NCBI GenBank assembly: GCA_002748155.1
Contig: PDRO01000013.1
Span: forward strand, 1-64,000
Direction of reading: 5' to 3'
Source of the DNA: Actinomycetales bacterium
Lineage (GTDB): Bacteria; Actinomycetota; Actinomycetes; Actinomycetales; Dermatophilaceae
DNA length: 64,000 nucleotides
The translations under genes and the position numbers were made by a program. Positions 56,757 to 64,000 of the stretch are shown piece by piece. Under the pieces are notes generated by a model, which was not told where the DNA came from, did no database searches, and saw only the letters and a list, made by a program, of their open reading frames with translations. Each line of letters begins with the position of its first letter. Position 1 is the stretch's first letter.

Positions 56757-57494
56757 TCAGACGCGGCGCAGCACTGCGGTCACCTTGCCCAGGATCGTGG
56801 CGTCCTTGCCGTCGATCGGCTCGTAGGCCGGGTTGTGCGGCACCAGCCACGACGCGCCGTCGTAACGCTTGAGGGTCTTGACCGTCGCCTCTCCGTCGAG
56901 CATGGCGGCCACGATGTCGCCGTTGTCGGCGGTGGGTTGCTGACGGACCACGACCCAGTCGCCGTCGCAGATCGCGGCCTCGATCATGGAATCGCCGACC
57001 ACCCGCAGCAGGAACAGTTGTCCTTCTCCGACGATCTGGCGGGGCATCGGGAAGACGTCTTCGACGACCTCCTCGGCAAGGATTGGGCCGCCGGCTGCGA
57101 TCCGACCGACAACTGGGACGTAGCTCGCATCGGGGCGTGCGTCACCCGAGTCGGTCTCCAAGTCGTGCCGGCTCCATTCGTGCGAATCTCCTTGCGACGC
57201 TGCGCGATATCCGCCTCCTCGATAGCCGGGCTCGCCGCCCGGGGTGTCGGGGGAGATGACCTCGATAGCTCGGGGCCGGTGCGGGTCGCGTCGCAGATAG
57301 CCCTTGCGTTCCAGGGTGGTCAATTGGTGGGCGACGCTGGACGGGCTCGTCAGGCCGACCGCTTCGCCGATCTCGCGAAGGCTGGGTGGGTAGCCGCGTC
57401 GATCGACGGAGTTGCGAATCACTTCCAGCACCCGACGCTGCCGCACGGTGAGGCCGTCACTTTCGTGCTCAGGCATTTCGGTGATGTGGGCCAT
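56757..57494 (-). CDS. lexA: SOS repressor LexA
   Basis: LexA represses DNA-damage genes and cleaves itself when RecA is active. The 245-residue protein has the N-terminal winged helix ([44 protein letters not shown]). A long Gly/Ser-rich linker with [15 protein letters not shown] follows, then the cleavage site Ala134-Gly135 in [13 protein letters not shown], Ser169 in GDSMIEA and Lys206 in [13 protein letters not shown] 57494 has GGAGG five bases upstream. Longer frames to 57698 would cross the SOS box and are rejected. The upstream region has an SOS-like box shared with the divergent LysM gene. Confidence 0.97.
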   Translation of the reverse strand: MAHITEMPEHESDGLTVRQRRVLEVIRNSVDRRGYPPSLREIGEAVGLTSPSSVAHQLTTLERKGYLRRDPHRPRAIEVISPDTPGGEPGYRGGGYRAASQGDSHEWSRHDLETDSGDARPDASYVPVVGRIAAGGPILAEEVVEDVFPMPRQIVGEGQLFLLRVVGDSMIEAAICDGDWVVVRQQPTADNGDIVAAMLDGEATVKTLKRYDGASWLVPHNPAYEPIDGKDATILGKVTAVLRRV

Positions 57495-57609
57495 GGCTAC
57501 CTCCAGGACGGACTCGACCGGGACATCGACGGACGCGCGGCGAGGAGTGTCGGTGGTGCGTGGTGCACTCCTTGCATGGTGACAAGCGTATGCCGATCGA
57601 ACGCGATTT

Positions 57610-57625
57610 CCAAACATCCGTTCGA
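57610..57625. promoter_or_regulatory. SOS (LexA) box between lexA and the LysM gene
   Basis: CCAAAC-ATCC-GTTCGA matches the actinobacterial consensus TCGAAC-N4-GTTCGA at 10 of 12 specified positions. A poorer second match (TGAGAC-AGAT-GTTCGA) lies at 57678-57693, and a 6-bp palindrome GACATC-GTACA-GATGTC lies between. The arrangement predicts autoregulation of lexA and SOS induction of the divergent gene. Confidence 0.65.
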
Positions 57626-57759
57626 GCATGTCTCGACATCTGTCGTACGCATGTGCTAGACATCGTACAGATGTCCTTGAGACAGATGTTCGATCCACTC
57701 GTCGAGCTGGTGTCGGGAGTCGGTCGCGGAGAGTTCGTTGTGAGCGCGAGGAGAGTCAG

Positions 57760-58173
57760 ATGTCTGCAGTTGCCGGTTGGCATTCGATCCCGTCGTCCGG
57801 CCGTGGCCGGCCGGAGCTGCGCCTCGTTCCGCCGGTGGCGGACAGTGCCACGGTGCGGCTCACTAGGCGCGGCCGGTTTGTCGTGTTGGTGATGGTGGGA
57901 TTGCTCATCGCCGGGGTTGTCGTCGGCGTCGGTGCCGGGGTGAGGGATGGTCGTGGAACGGCTGGGTCCGCCCCGGGCGGGGGAGCAGGGGTGGTGACAG
58001 GCTCGCAGCGCGTTGTCGTAGTGGCTGCCGGTCAGACGTTGTCCGAGATCGCGGTCACCGAGTTGCCGGCCTTGCCGATGACTGAAGCGGTCGTCCGCAT
58101 CCAGCTGGCCAACGACATGAACAGCACGCACGTGCGGGCCGGGCAGCGGGTCGTCATCCCGGCAGTGCCCTGA
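57760..58173 (+). CDS. LysM-domain membrane protein, probable SOS cell-division inhibitor
   Basis: This 137-residue protein has a basic N terminus, one membrane helix (FVVLVMVGLLIAGVVVGVGAGV, about residues 40-61), then a LysM-type domain (VVVVAAGQTLSEIAVTELPALPMTEAVVRIQLANDMNSTHVRAGQRVVIP). A small membrane-LysM protein divergent from lexA is the arrangement of Bacillus yneA, Corynebacterium divS and mycobacterial Rv2719c, whose products delay division during DNA damage. By position it should do the same here. ATG 57760 has GAGGAG about 8 bases upstream. Confidence 0.82.
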   Translation: MSAVAGWHSIPSSGRGRPELRLVPPVADSATVRLTRRGRFVVLVMVGLLIAGVVVGVGAGVRDGRGTAGSAPGGGAGVVTGSQRVVVVAAGQTLSEIAVTELPALPMTEAVVRIQLANDMNSTHVRAGQRVVIPAVP

Positions 58174-58264
58174 CCTGCCGGCCCGCCAGCTGCTGGCCTG
58201 ATTCGGGTGCCGCGCACGGCGCGCTTGGGCACTCGTGTGCCGAGCCCGCTCGGCCGAGTCAGGG

Positions 58265-58400
58265 CAAGGCCATCCCGTCCGGGCACCCACCCGGCCTTGA
58301 CGGGAGGCAGTCCTCGGCAGCACACCTCGACCCGGTGCTGCCGACGCCTCAGGGCCTGGACTGCAGGCCGCTCGTCCCGATCGTGACTGTGTCACGGTCG
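58265..58400 (+). other. Cluster of three stem-loops in the 540-base gap before nrdR
   Basis: Stems CAAGGCC/GGCCTTG (58265-58299), CGGCAGCAC/GTGCTGCCG (58315-58343) and CGATCGTGAC/GTCACGGTCG (58378-58400, one mismatch) follow each other within 136 bases. They are upstream of the NrdR boxes, so they belong to the LysM 3' end or to an independent transcript. The remaining parts of the 58174-58544 stretch show no gene. Confidence 0.45.
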
Positions 58401-58544
58401 TGGGCGGGCGGCCGACCTCGGGAGAAGACCGGTCGTGGCGACCCTGGTCACGAGGCGTCGCCGTGATGTCGCAGGTGAGCGGCGTATTGCGAGGGAGGGT
58501 TGACACGGGCATTGACATCGTCGGCTATTCGGGGCAGAGTACCC

Positions 58545-58587
58545 CTACATCTAGTAGTTACATAGCTGTCATTCATCCACATGTAGT
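58545..58587 (+). promoter_or_regulatory. Pair of NrdR-box-like sites, 32 bp apart
   Basis: CTACATCTAGT (58545-58555) and CCACATGTAGT (58577-58587) share CYACATSTAGT, resembling the core of the NrdR box (CTATATATAGT-like). Their starts are 32 bp apart, about three helical turns, which is the usual tandem spacing. They sit about 130-170 bases before nrdR, suggesting that NrdR represses nrdR-nrdJ when dATP is high. Confidence 0.65.
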
Positions 58588-58715
58588 TCACAAGTGGGAG
58601 TGCGTTACCCACAGCTCATACACATGAGAGGCCGTGCCGGTCCACCGGTTGTCCCCAGCGACATCCCCAGGTGGCCCGGATCGACCGATCACAACGACGC
58701 TCGGGAAGGGGTGCC

Positions 58716-59273
58716 ATGCATTGTCCGTTCTGTCGGCACACCGACTCCCGGGTCATCGACTCGAGGACTACCGACGACGGTGCTGCGATCCGGCGCCGGC
58801 GGCAGTGCCCCGAGTGCGCGCGCCGGTTCACGACATTGGAGAGCGCCAGCCTCGCCGTGGTGAAACGGTCCGGCGTGACGGAGCCGTTCAGCCGGGAGAA
58901 GATCATCGCCGGGGTCCGCAAGGCGTGCCAGGGTCGTCCAGTCTCTGCCGACGAGCTGGCCATGCTGGCTCAACAAGTCGAGGAATCGATCCGGGGCGCC
59001 GGCAGTGCCGAGGTGGAGGCCCACGAGATCGGGTTGGCCGTGCTTGAGCCGCTCCGCGAGCTCGACGAGGTCGCTTACCTTCGATTCGCATCGGTCTATC
59101 AGGCGTTCGACAACCTCGAGGACTTCGAGGCAGCCATCAGCCTGCTGCGAGCTGAGCGCGACGTCGCGACGGACACCAGCGAAACCACCACACTTGCCAC
59201 GCTCACTGAGGCCGTTGATGCAGCTGGCTCAGTCGGGCATAGGTGCACGACAACACCGACCACCCAGACCTAG
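58716..59273 (+). CDS. nrdR: Transcriptional repressor NrdR
   Basis: NrdR senses ATP and dATP and represses ribonucleotide reductase genes. The 185-residue protein starts [17 protein letters not shown], with the zinc ribbon completed by [10 protein letters not shown]. The ATP-cone domain has [59 protein letters not shown]. The last about 30 residues are a variable tail. The GAAGGGG site before ATG 58716 fits. nrdJ follows after 108 bases on the same strand, and tandem NrdR-like boxes lie upstream, so autoregulation of the pair is expected. Confidence 0.97.
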   Translation: MHCPFCRHTDSRVIDSRTTDDGAAIRRRRQCPECARRFTTLESASLAVVKRSGVTEPFSREKIIAGVRKACQGRPVSADELAMLAQQVEESIRGAGSAEVEAHEIGLAVLEPLRELDEVAYLRFASVYQAFDNLEDFEAAISLLRAERDVATDTSETTTLATLTEAVDAAGSVGHRCTTTPTTQT

Positions 59274-59381
59274 GGACCGGCATACCCGAACTGCCACAAC
59301 AGCTGCCCCCTCCTGAGGGCACTGTCCGTGGCCGCGGTTAGACAGACGTTCGACGCACGACACACACCAGGGAGCACGAGC

Positions 59382-62300
59382 ATGACTGAGACCGCCAACC
59401 GCCTCACCGGAGGCCACGCCGCTGCGGACAAAGGCACAGGAGTGTCCATGCCACGCATCTACACGACTCCGGGCGTGCACCCGTATGACGAGGTCACCTG
59501 GGAGTTGCGTGATGTCGTGCAGACCAACTGGAAGACCGGCGAGACGATCTTCGAGCAGCACGGTGTCGAGTTCCCTGACTTTTGGTCGGTCAATGCCGGG
59601 GCGATCGTCACGACGAAGTACTTCCGGGGTGCCCTGGGCACCGAGACGCGGGAGCGTTCCTTGCGTCAGCTCATCGACCGGGTCGTGTTGACCTACGTCA
59701 AAGCGGGCAAGGAGCACGGCTACTTCGCCACCGACGACGACGCCGAGGTCTTCGAGCACGAGCTCACCTATGCCCTGCTACACCAGGTCTTCTCCTTCAA
59801 CTCCCCGGTGTGGTTCAACGTCGGCACCCGTTCGCCTCAGCAGGTGTCGGCGTGCTTCATTCTCTCCGTTGACGATTCGATGGATTCGATTCTCAACTGG
59901 TACAAGGAGGAGGGCAAGATCTTCAAGGGTGGGTCGGGGGCCGGGCTCAACCTGAGCCGGATCCGGGCTTCCACCGAGCTGCTGTCCTCCGGTGGCGCCG
60001 CTTCCGGCCCGGTGTCCTTCATGCGTGGGGCCGACGCCTCGGCCGGCACGATCAAGTCCGGTGGCGCGACCCGCCGGGCCGCCAAGATGGTCGTGCTCGA
60101 TGTCGACCACCCCGACATCGAGGAGTTCATCGACACGAAGGCCCGCGAAGAAGACAAGATCCGCGCACTACGAGACGCCGGCTTCGACATGGACCTCGGT
60201 GGCAGAGACATCGTCTCCGTGCAGTATCAGAACGCCAACAACAGCGTCCGGGTCACCGACGAGTTCATGCGTGCCGTCGAGGACGGCACCAGTTTCGGCC
60301 TGCGAGGCCGCCTCGACGGTCAGGTCACTCGGGAGGTCGACGCCCGCGCCCTCTTCGACCGGATGGCCAAGGCAGCCTGGGAGTGCGCCGACCCGGGCAT
60401 CCAGTACGACGACACGATCAACGACTGGCACACCAGCCCCGAGACCGGGCGGATCACGGCGAGCAATCCGTGCAGCGAGTACATGTCTCTGGACAACTCC
60501 TCCTGCAACCTCGCCTCACTCAACCTGCTCAAGTTCCTCCGCGACGACGACACCTTCGACGCCGCGACCTTCCAGCAGGTCGTCGAGCTGATCGTCACCG
60601 CGATGGATATCTCAATTTGTTTTGCCGACTTCCCGACCGAAGCGATCACGGTCACCACTCGCGACTACCGGCAGCTGGGCATCGGTTACGCCAACCTCGG
60701 TGCCCTGCTCATGGCCACCGGCCACGGCTATGACTCGGCAAGTGGCCGGTCATTGGCCGCGAGCATCACCAGTCTGCTCACCGGCGCCGCCTACAAGCGC
60801 TCGGCTGAGCTGGCTGCGGTTGTCGGCCCGTATGCCGGGTACGCCCGCAACGCGCAGGCCCACCAACGGATCATGCGCAAGCACCAAGCGGCGAACGACA
60901 CTGTCCGCACCCTCGACACGATGGACCGTGACATCCATCAGTTGGCCACGAAAGCCTGGGACCAGGTGGTGACTCTGGGTGCCGAGCACGGCTTCCGCAA
61001 CGCCCAGGCCAGCGTCCTGGCGCCGACCGGGTGCCTGACCGGCGACACCCTCGTGACCACCGATCGTGGCCTGCAACGGCTCTCCGATCTCGGCAACGTG
61101 TGGGGTGACCGATGGCAGGATGTGCAGCTGCACGTCTCGACCGACGAAGGCCCACAGCGGGCGACGAAGTTCTTCGTCAACGGCGAAGAGCCCACCCGCG
61201 ACATCGTCACGACGAGCGGCTACCACATCCAAGGCACCCTGGCCCACCGGGTCAAGGTCATCGACGACCAGACTGGCAGCTGGCAGTGGAAGCGGCTGGC
61301 CGAGATCGCGGTCGGCGACGTCGTGCCGATCCAGCTGGGGACGCTCGTCGGCGAGCCGCGGCAGGTGCCGCTGCCGGTGCTCGACCAGACCTACGACGCC
61401 GGTGATCGCACCCTGCACGTGCCCACCCACGTCGACACCGAGTTGGCCGAGCTCGTCGGCTACTTCATGGGCGACGGCAGCCTGCACGCCGACGGCCTCC
61501 GGTTGCGCGTCGCCGGCCCGGACGCCGATGTCGTGTCCCGGATCGAAGTGCTGAGCAAGGGCCTGTTCAACCTCACCCCGGTAGTGCGCGCCGAGCAGGG
61601 TCAGCACGACGTCACGCTGCCATCGGTCCGGCTGGCCCGATGGTGGCAGGCGGCCGGCTTCGCCAACGACCTGCCCGGCGTCGACCACGCCGGCAACGGC
61701 TGGACTCCGCGGGTGCCCGCCGCGATCCTCGAGAGCAACGACCGTGGCGTGTATGCCGCATTCCTGCGGGGCCTATTCGAGGCCGCCGGCGCTGTCCTGC
61801 ACGGTGTTCCGAGCGTGTCCATCTCGTCGGCCACCTTCGCTGACGAGGTGCGCACCATCCTGCTCACACTCGGCTACCCCACGACCACACGCACGACGGA
61901 CAGCGGCGACCGACCGGTCCAGGTGGTGCAGCTACGCGACCTCGACCACCTCGACCACCTCGACCACACTGTCCGCTTCGGCACCGAGATCGGGTTCCTC
62001 GGAGGGCGCAAGTCGTCGCTCGTGGCCACCGACCTGGTCGAACACACCGGCGACGCTCGGCTCGGGCACACCCCCGGCTACCTCTATGAGACCGTGGCCG
62101 CCAACAACGACGGCGGTGTCCAGCCGACCTACGACCTGTCGGTGCCGGCCAATGTCACCTATGTGGCAGCCGGATTCGTCAGCCACAACACCATCGGATT
62201 CATGATGGATTGCGATACCACCGGTGTCGAGCCCGACTTCTCCCTCGTGAAGTTCAAGAAGCTCGTCGGTGGCGGGTCGATGCAGATCGTCAACCTCACG

Positions 62301-63536
62301 ATCCCGCGAGCGCTCACCAAGCTCGGCTACCAGCAGGAGCAGATCGAGGCGATCGTCGAATACATCGCCGACAAGGGCCACGTCATCGACGCCCCGGGTC
62401 TGAAACCCGAGCACTACGAGGTCTTCGACTGTGCCATGGGCGCCCGAGCGATCTCGCCGATGGGTCACGTGCGGATGATGGCAGCTTGCCAACCGTTCCT
62501 GTCCGGAGCGATCTCCAAGACGGTCAACCTGCCCGAGACGGCCACGGTCGAAGAGATCGCCGACGTCTACATGCAGGGATGGAAGCTCGGCCTCAAGGCG
62601 CTCGCGGTCTACCGCGACAACTGCAAGGTCGGGCAGCCGCTCTCGGACGCCAAGGCGGACTCGACGTCAGACAGCACCAGCGACACCGAGAACGCCGATG
62701 ACGCCGCTGCGGCACCGGAGCCGTTGGTGCAGAAGGTCGTCGAATACCGGCCGGTGCGCAAGCGGCTGCCCAAGAGGCGCCCGTCACAGACTTTGTCGTT
62801 CTCCGTCGGCGGGGCCGAGGGCTACCTCACCGCAGGGTCGTACCCCGACGACGGGCTCGGCGAGATCTTCCTCAAACTGGGCAAGCAGGGCTCGACCCTG
62901 GCCGGTGTCATGGACTCGTTCGCTCTGGCCATCTCGATCGCGCTGCAATACGGGGTGCCGCTGGAGACCTTCGTCGAGAAGTTCACCAACCTGCGCTTCG
63001 AGCCGGCCGGTCCGACCGACGACCCGGACGTCCGGATGGCCAGCTCGATCATGGACTACGTCTTCCGCCGTTTGGCGCTGGACTACCTCGACTTCGACAC
63101 CCGCTCTTTCATGGGCATCTACACCGCCGAAGAACGGGCCCGGCACCTGGAGACCGGCTCGTATGCCGCTCCGGAAGCCTCCGACCAGGAGCTCGCGGAC
63201 GAGTTGCAAGCCTCGGCTCAGTCGGTGTTCACGACCCCGGTGCCGGCCTCCGACGAGACGGGGCGGTCCGACGGATCAGCAGGGGGCGGGGAAGGTGCCG
63301 GGGACGCCTCTGGTGGTGTGCTCGGTGCCGACCACTCTGCCGAGGTCACCTCGGGTGCTGGGGCTGCCTCCGCTCGGGAGGTCGGCGGGCAGATCCATTC
63401 GTCTCAGGATCTGCTCGCCAAGTTCCAGGGCAAGGACGCCGACGCTCCGATGTGCCTGACATGCGGCACCAAGATGCGCCCGGCTGGTTCCTGCTACGTC
63501 TGTGAAGGCTGCGGATCGACCAGCGGCTGTAGCTGA
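59382..63536 (+). CDS. nrdJ: Vitamin B12-dependent (class II) ribonucleotide reductase, intein-containing
   Basis: NrdJ makes deoxyribonucleotides using adenosylcobalamin. The precursor is 1384 residues from ATG 59382 (GGGAG site). An intein occupies residues 551-936, leaving a mature enzyme of 998 residues. Active-site cysteines appear in QQVSACFILSVDDSMD and ASNPCSEYMSLDNSSCNLASLN. Substrate and effector regions include GGSGAGLNLSRIRAS. The C-terminal redox and zinc end is MCLTCGTKMRPAGSCYVCEGCGSTSGCS. A Ser/Glu/Gly-rich linker (SDETGRSDGSAGGGEGAGDAS) precedes it. The start at 59328 is rejected for lack of an SD. The gene is in the nrdR operon. Confidence 0.97.
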   Translation: MTETANRLTGGHAAADKGTGVSMPRIYTTPGVHPYDEVTWELRDVVQTNWKTGETIFEQHGVEFPDFWSVNAGAIVTTKYFRGALGTETRERSLRQLIDRVVLTYVKAGKEHGYFATDDDAEVFEHELTYALLHQVFSFNSPVWFNVGTRSPQQVSACFILSVDDSMDSILNWYKEEGKIFKGGSGAGLNLSRIRASTELLSSGGAASGPVSFMRGADASAGTIKSGGATRRAAKMVVLDVDHPDIEEFIDTKAREEDKIRALRDAGFDMDLGGRDIVSVQYQNANNSVRVTDEFMRAVEDGTSFGLRGRLDGQVTREVDARALFDRMAKAAWECADPGIQYDDTINDWHTSPETGRITASNPCSEYMSLDNSSCNLASLNLLKFLRDDDTFDAATFQQVVELIVTAMDISICFADFPTEAITVTTRDYRQLGIGYANLGALLMATGHGYDSASGRSLAASITSLLTGAAYKRSAELAAVVGPYAGYARNAQAHQRIMRKHQAANDTVRTLDTMDRDIHQLATKAWDQVVTLGAEHGFRNAQASVLAPTGCLTGDTLVTTDRGLQRLSDLGNVWGDRWQDVQLHVSTDEGPQRATKFFVNGEEPTRDIVTTSGYHIQGTLAHRVKVIDDQTGSWQWKRLAEIAVGDVVPIQLGTLVGEPRQVPLPVLDQTYDAGDRTLHVPTHVDTELAELVGYFMGDGSLHADGLRLRVAGPDADVVSRIEVLSKGLFNLTPVVRAEQGQHDVTLPSVRLARWWQAAGFANDLPGVDHAGNGWTPRVPAAILESNDRGVYAAFLRGLFEAAGAVLHGVPSVSISSATFADEVRTILLTLGYPTTTRTTDSGDRPVQVVQLRDLDHLDHLDHTVRFGTEIGFLGGRKSSLVATDLVEHTGDARLGHTPGYLYETVAANNDGGVQPTYDLSVPANVTYVAAGFVSHNTIGFMMDCDTTGVEPDFSLVKFKKLVGGGSMQIVNLTIPRALTKLGYQQEQIEAIVEYIADKGHVIDAPGLKPEHYEVFDCAMGARAISPMGHVRMMAACQPFLSGAISKTVNLPETATVEEIADVYMQGWKLGLKALAVYRDNCKVGQPLSDAKADSTSDSTSDTENADDAAAAPEPLVQKVVEYRPVRKRLPKRRPSQTLSFSVGGAEGYLTAGSYPDDGLGEIFLKLGKQGSTLAGVMDSFALAISIALQYGVPLETFVEKFTNLRFEPAGPTDDPDVRMASSIMDYVFRRLALDYLDFDTRSFMGIYTAEERARHLETGSYAAPEASDQELADELQASAQSVFTTPVPASDETGRSDGSAGGGEGAGDASGGVLGADHSAEVTSGAGAASAREVGGQIHSSQDLLAKFQGKDADAPMCLTCGTKMRPAGSCYVCEGCGSTSGCS
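61032..62189 (+). mobile_element. NrdJ intein with LAGLIDADG endonuclease, second motif degenerate
   Basis: The 386-residue insertion lies between LAPTG and TIGFMMDCDTTG, which are contiguous in NrdJ. Splicing residues are present: Cys1 (CLTGDTLVTTDRGLQRLSDLG), block B GTLAHRVKV, block F PTYDLSVPANVTYVAAGF, the end VSHN with penultimate His and terminal Asn, and Thr as +1 residue. The endonuclease blocks are LVGYFMGDGSLHADG (block C, Asp intact at about 146) and FLRGLFEAAGAV (block E, about 245-255). In block E the usual acidic residue before the Gly is Ala252. Splicing should work; homing is probably lost. Confidence 0.93.
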
Positions 63537-63540
63537 TTCA

Positions 63541-63580
63541 CCGGACCGGCCCGAGGGTCTCGACCCCCGGGCCGGTCCGG
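63541..63580 (+). terminator. Strong terminator after nrdJ
   Basis: A perfect 13-bp stem CCGGACCGGCCCG/CGGGCCGGTCCGG starts 5 bases after the nrdJ stop. Within the loop a further GGGT/ACCC stem with loop CTCG can form. There is no T-tract, but the stability is very high. Confidence 0.75.
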
Positions 63581-63683
63581 CCCACAAGCGACACGGGCGG
63601 GGTCTGCGGACAAGTGCGGCTCCGCTCGTCGTCATTGTGGATAACCTCCTGGGGGATCACGATCTGCGGCAAGCTCTTTCGTC

Positions 63684-64000
63684 ATGAGCTTCTACGACCT
63701 GCCGAAGGACTGGGCCCGCCGAGCGATCACCGACCCACAGATCTTCACCGATGTCGTCGACCTCTTCGCCACCGATGCCGATCGGGCTGCCGGTGCCGTC
63801 TATGTCGTCTTGTGTGGGCCGACCCGTCGGGTGATCCAGCCGTGCACCGTGCCGGAGCTGCCCGGCGAGCCGGTCGAGGACCGGGGTCGGTATTTCCTGC
63901 CGTTCGCGCACGCCATCGCCGGCAGTGGTGGCGGCCTGGTCGTCGTGATCGCCCGGCCCGGGCGAGCTCGGGTCATCGACAGCGATCGGCTCTGGCACCA
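63684..64000 (+). CDS. Hypothetical protein, 3' end beyond the window
   Basis: This open frame starts at ATG 63684 and runs 105 codons to the window end (MSFYDLPKDWARRAITDPQIFTDVVDLFATDADRAAGAVYVVLCGPTRRVIQPCTVPELP...). It reads like the start of a globular cytoplasmic protein with alternating helices and strands (GGLVVVIARPGRARVIDSDR). I do not recognise a family. No strong SD is visible. It is separated from nrdJ by the strong terminator, so it is a separate unit. Confidence 0.6.
   Translation, partial: MSFYDLPKDWARRAITDPQIFTDVVDLFATDADRAAGAVYVVLCGPTRRVIQPCTVPELPGEPVEDRGRYFLPFAHAIAGSGGGLVVVIARPGRARVIDSDRLWH

Noticed and set aside
58174..59381. Cobalamin riboswitch upstream of the B12-dependent nrdJ operon
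   Set aside because: This was expected from some actinobacteria, but I found no B12 box (GCCACTG-type) or the conserved GGGAA/GGTG core in the leader. The NrdR boxes are the only clear control sites.

Overview
The window is high-GC DNA with actinobacterial gene content and order: clpP1-clpP2-clpX with a ClgR-type box, rne-rplU-rpmA-obgE-proB-proA-nadD-rsfS, a B12-dependent nrdJ next to nrdR, and lexA divergent from a LysM gene. A Micrococcales member of the Intrasporangiaceae/Dermatophilaceae type fits best. That placement is inferred from protein style and gene order, not from a search.

Layout. 0-6.4 kb: a YciI fragment, a small antitoxin-like protein, trmB, two tRNAs, and a protein-quality-control block (tig, clpP1, clpP2, clpX). 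6.4-13 kb: a cysteine-peptidase-like unknown, valS, two paralogous GNAT acetyltransferases, a PlsC-like acyltransferase and a DUF2344 protein. 13-24 kb: the conserved rne to rsfS block, a phosphatase and tRNA-Ala(GGC).

24-40.5 kb is accessory DNA starting at the 3' end of tRNA-Ala. It holds the C-terminal remnant of a large serine recombinase and an SRPBCC protein. It also carries a branched-polyamine-synthase-like protein (BpsA/DUF43) of unusual architecture and an MFS/TetR pair with an upstream palindrome. A lower-GC flavodoxin-type gene there is bracketed by imperfect direct repeats. An F420-type oxidoreductase is killed by three in-frame stops. The rest is a Bcr/CflA pump, a cupin, an ICMT-like protein, a lower-GC membrane protein, an IS256 remnant, and a rifamycin-phosphotransferase-like/MFS/TetR module with a decayed TetR relative 5 kb away. 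It reads as an old, repeatedly invaded resistance and detoxification island.

40.6-46.2 kb: acyl-CoA and aromatic metabolism (TesB-like thioesterase, MhpA-like monooxygenase, RsbRD-type sensor, AccA/AccD-type carboxyltransferase coupled to an FlK-like thioesterase). 46.3-54.7 kb: leuS behind five 13-bp repeats, degV, plsY and the competence pair comEA-comEC. 54.8-64 kb: LysR/Sir2, the lexA/LysM SOS pair, nrdR with two NrdR-like boxes 32 bp apart, and nrdJ interrupted by a 386-residue intein whose homing endonuclease lacks one catalytic Asp.

The least explained signal at whole-window scale is the 7-mer GGCATAC/GTATGCC. By eye it occurs about 44 times on both strands, against roughly 7-8 expected from composition, and it often forces the otherwise less favoured codons GCA and TAT. 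All counts and alignments were made by reading and not by program.
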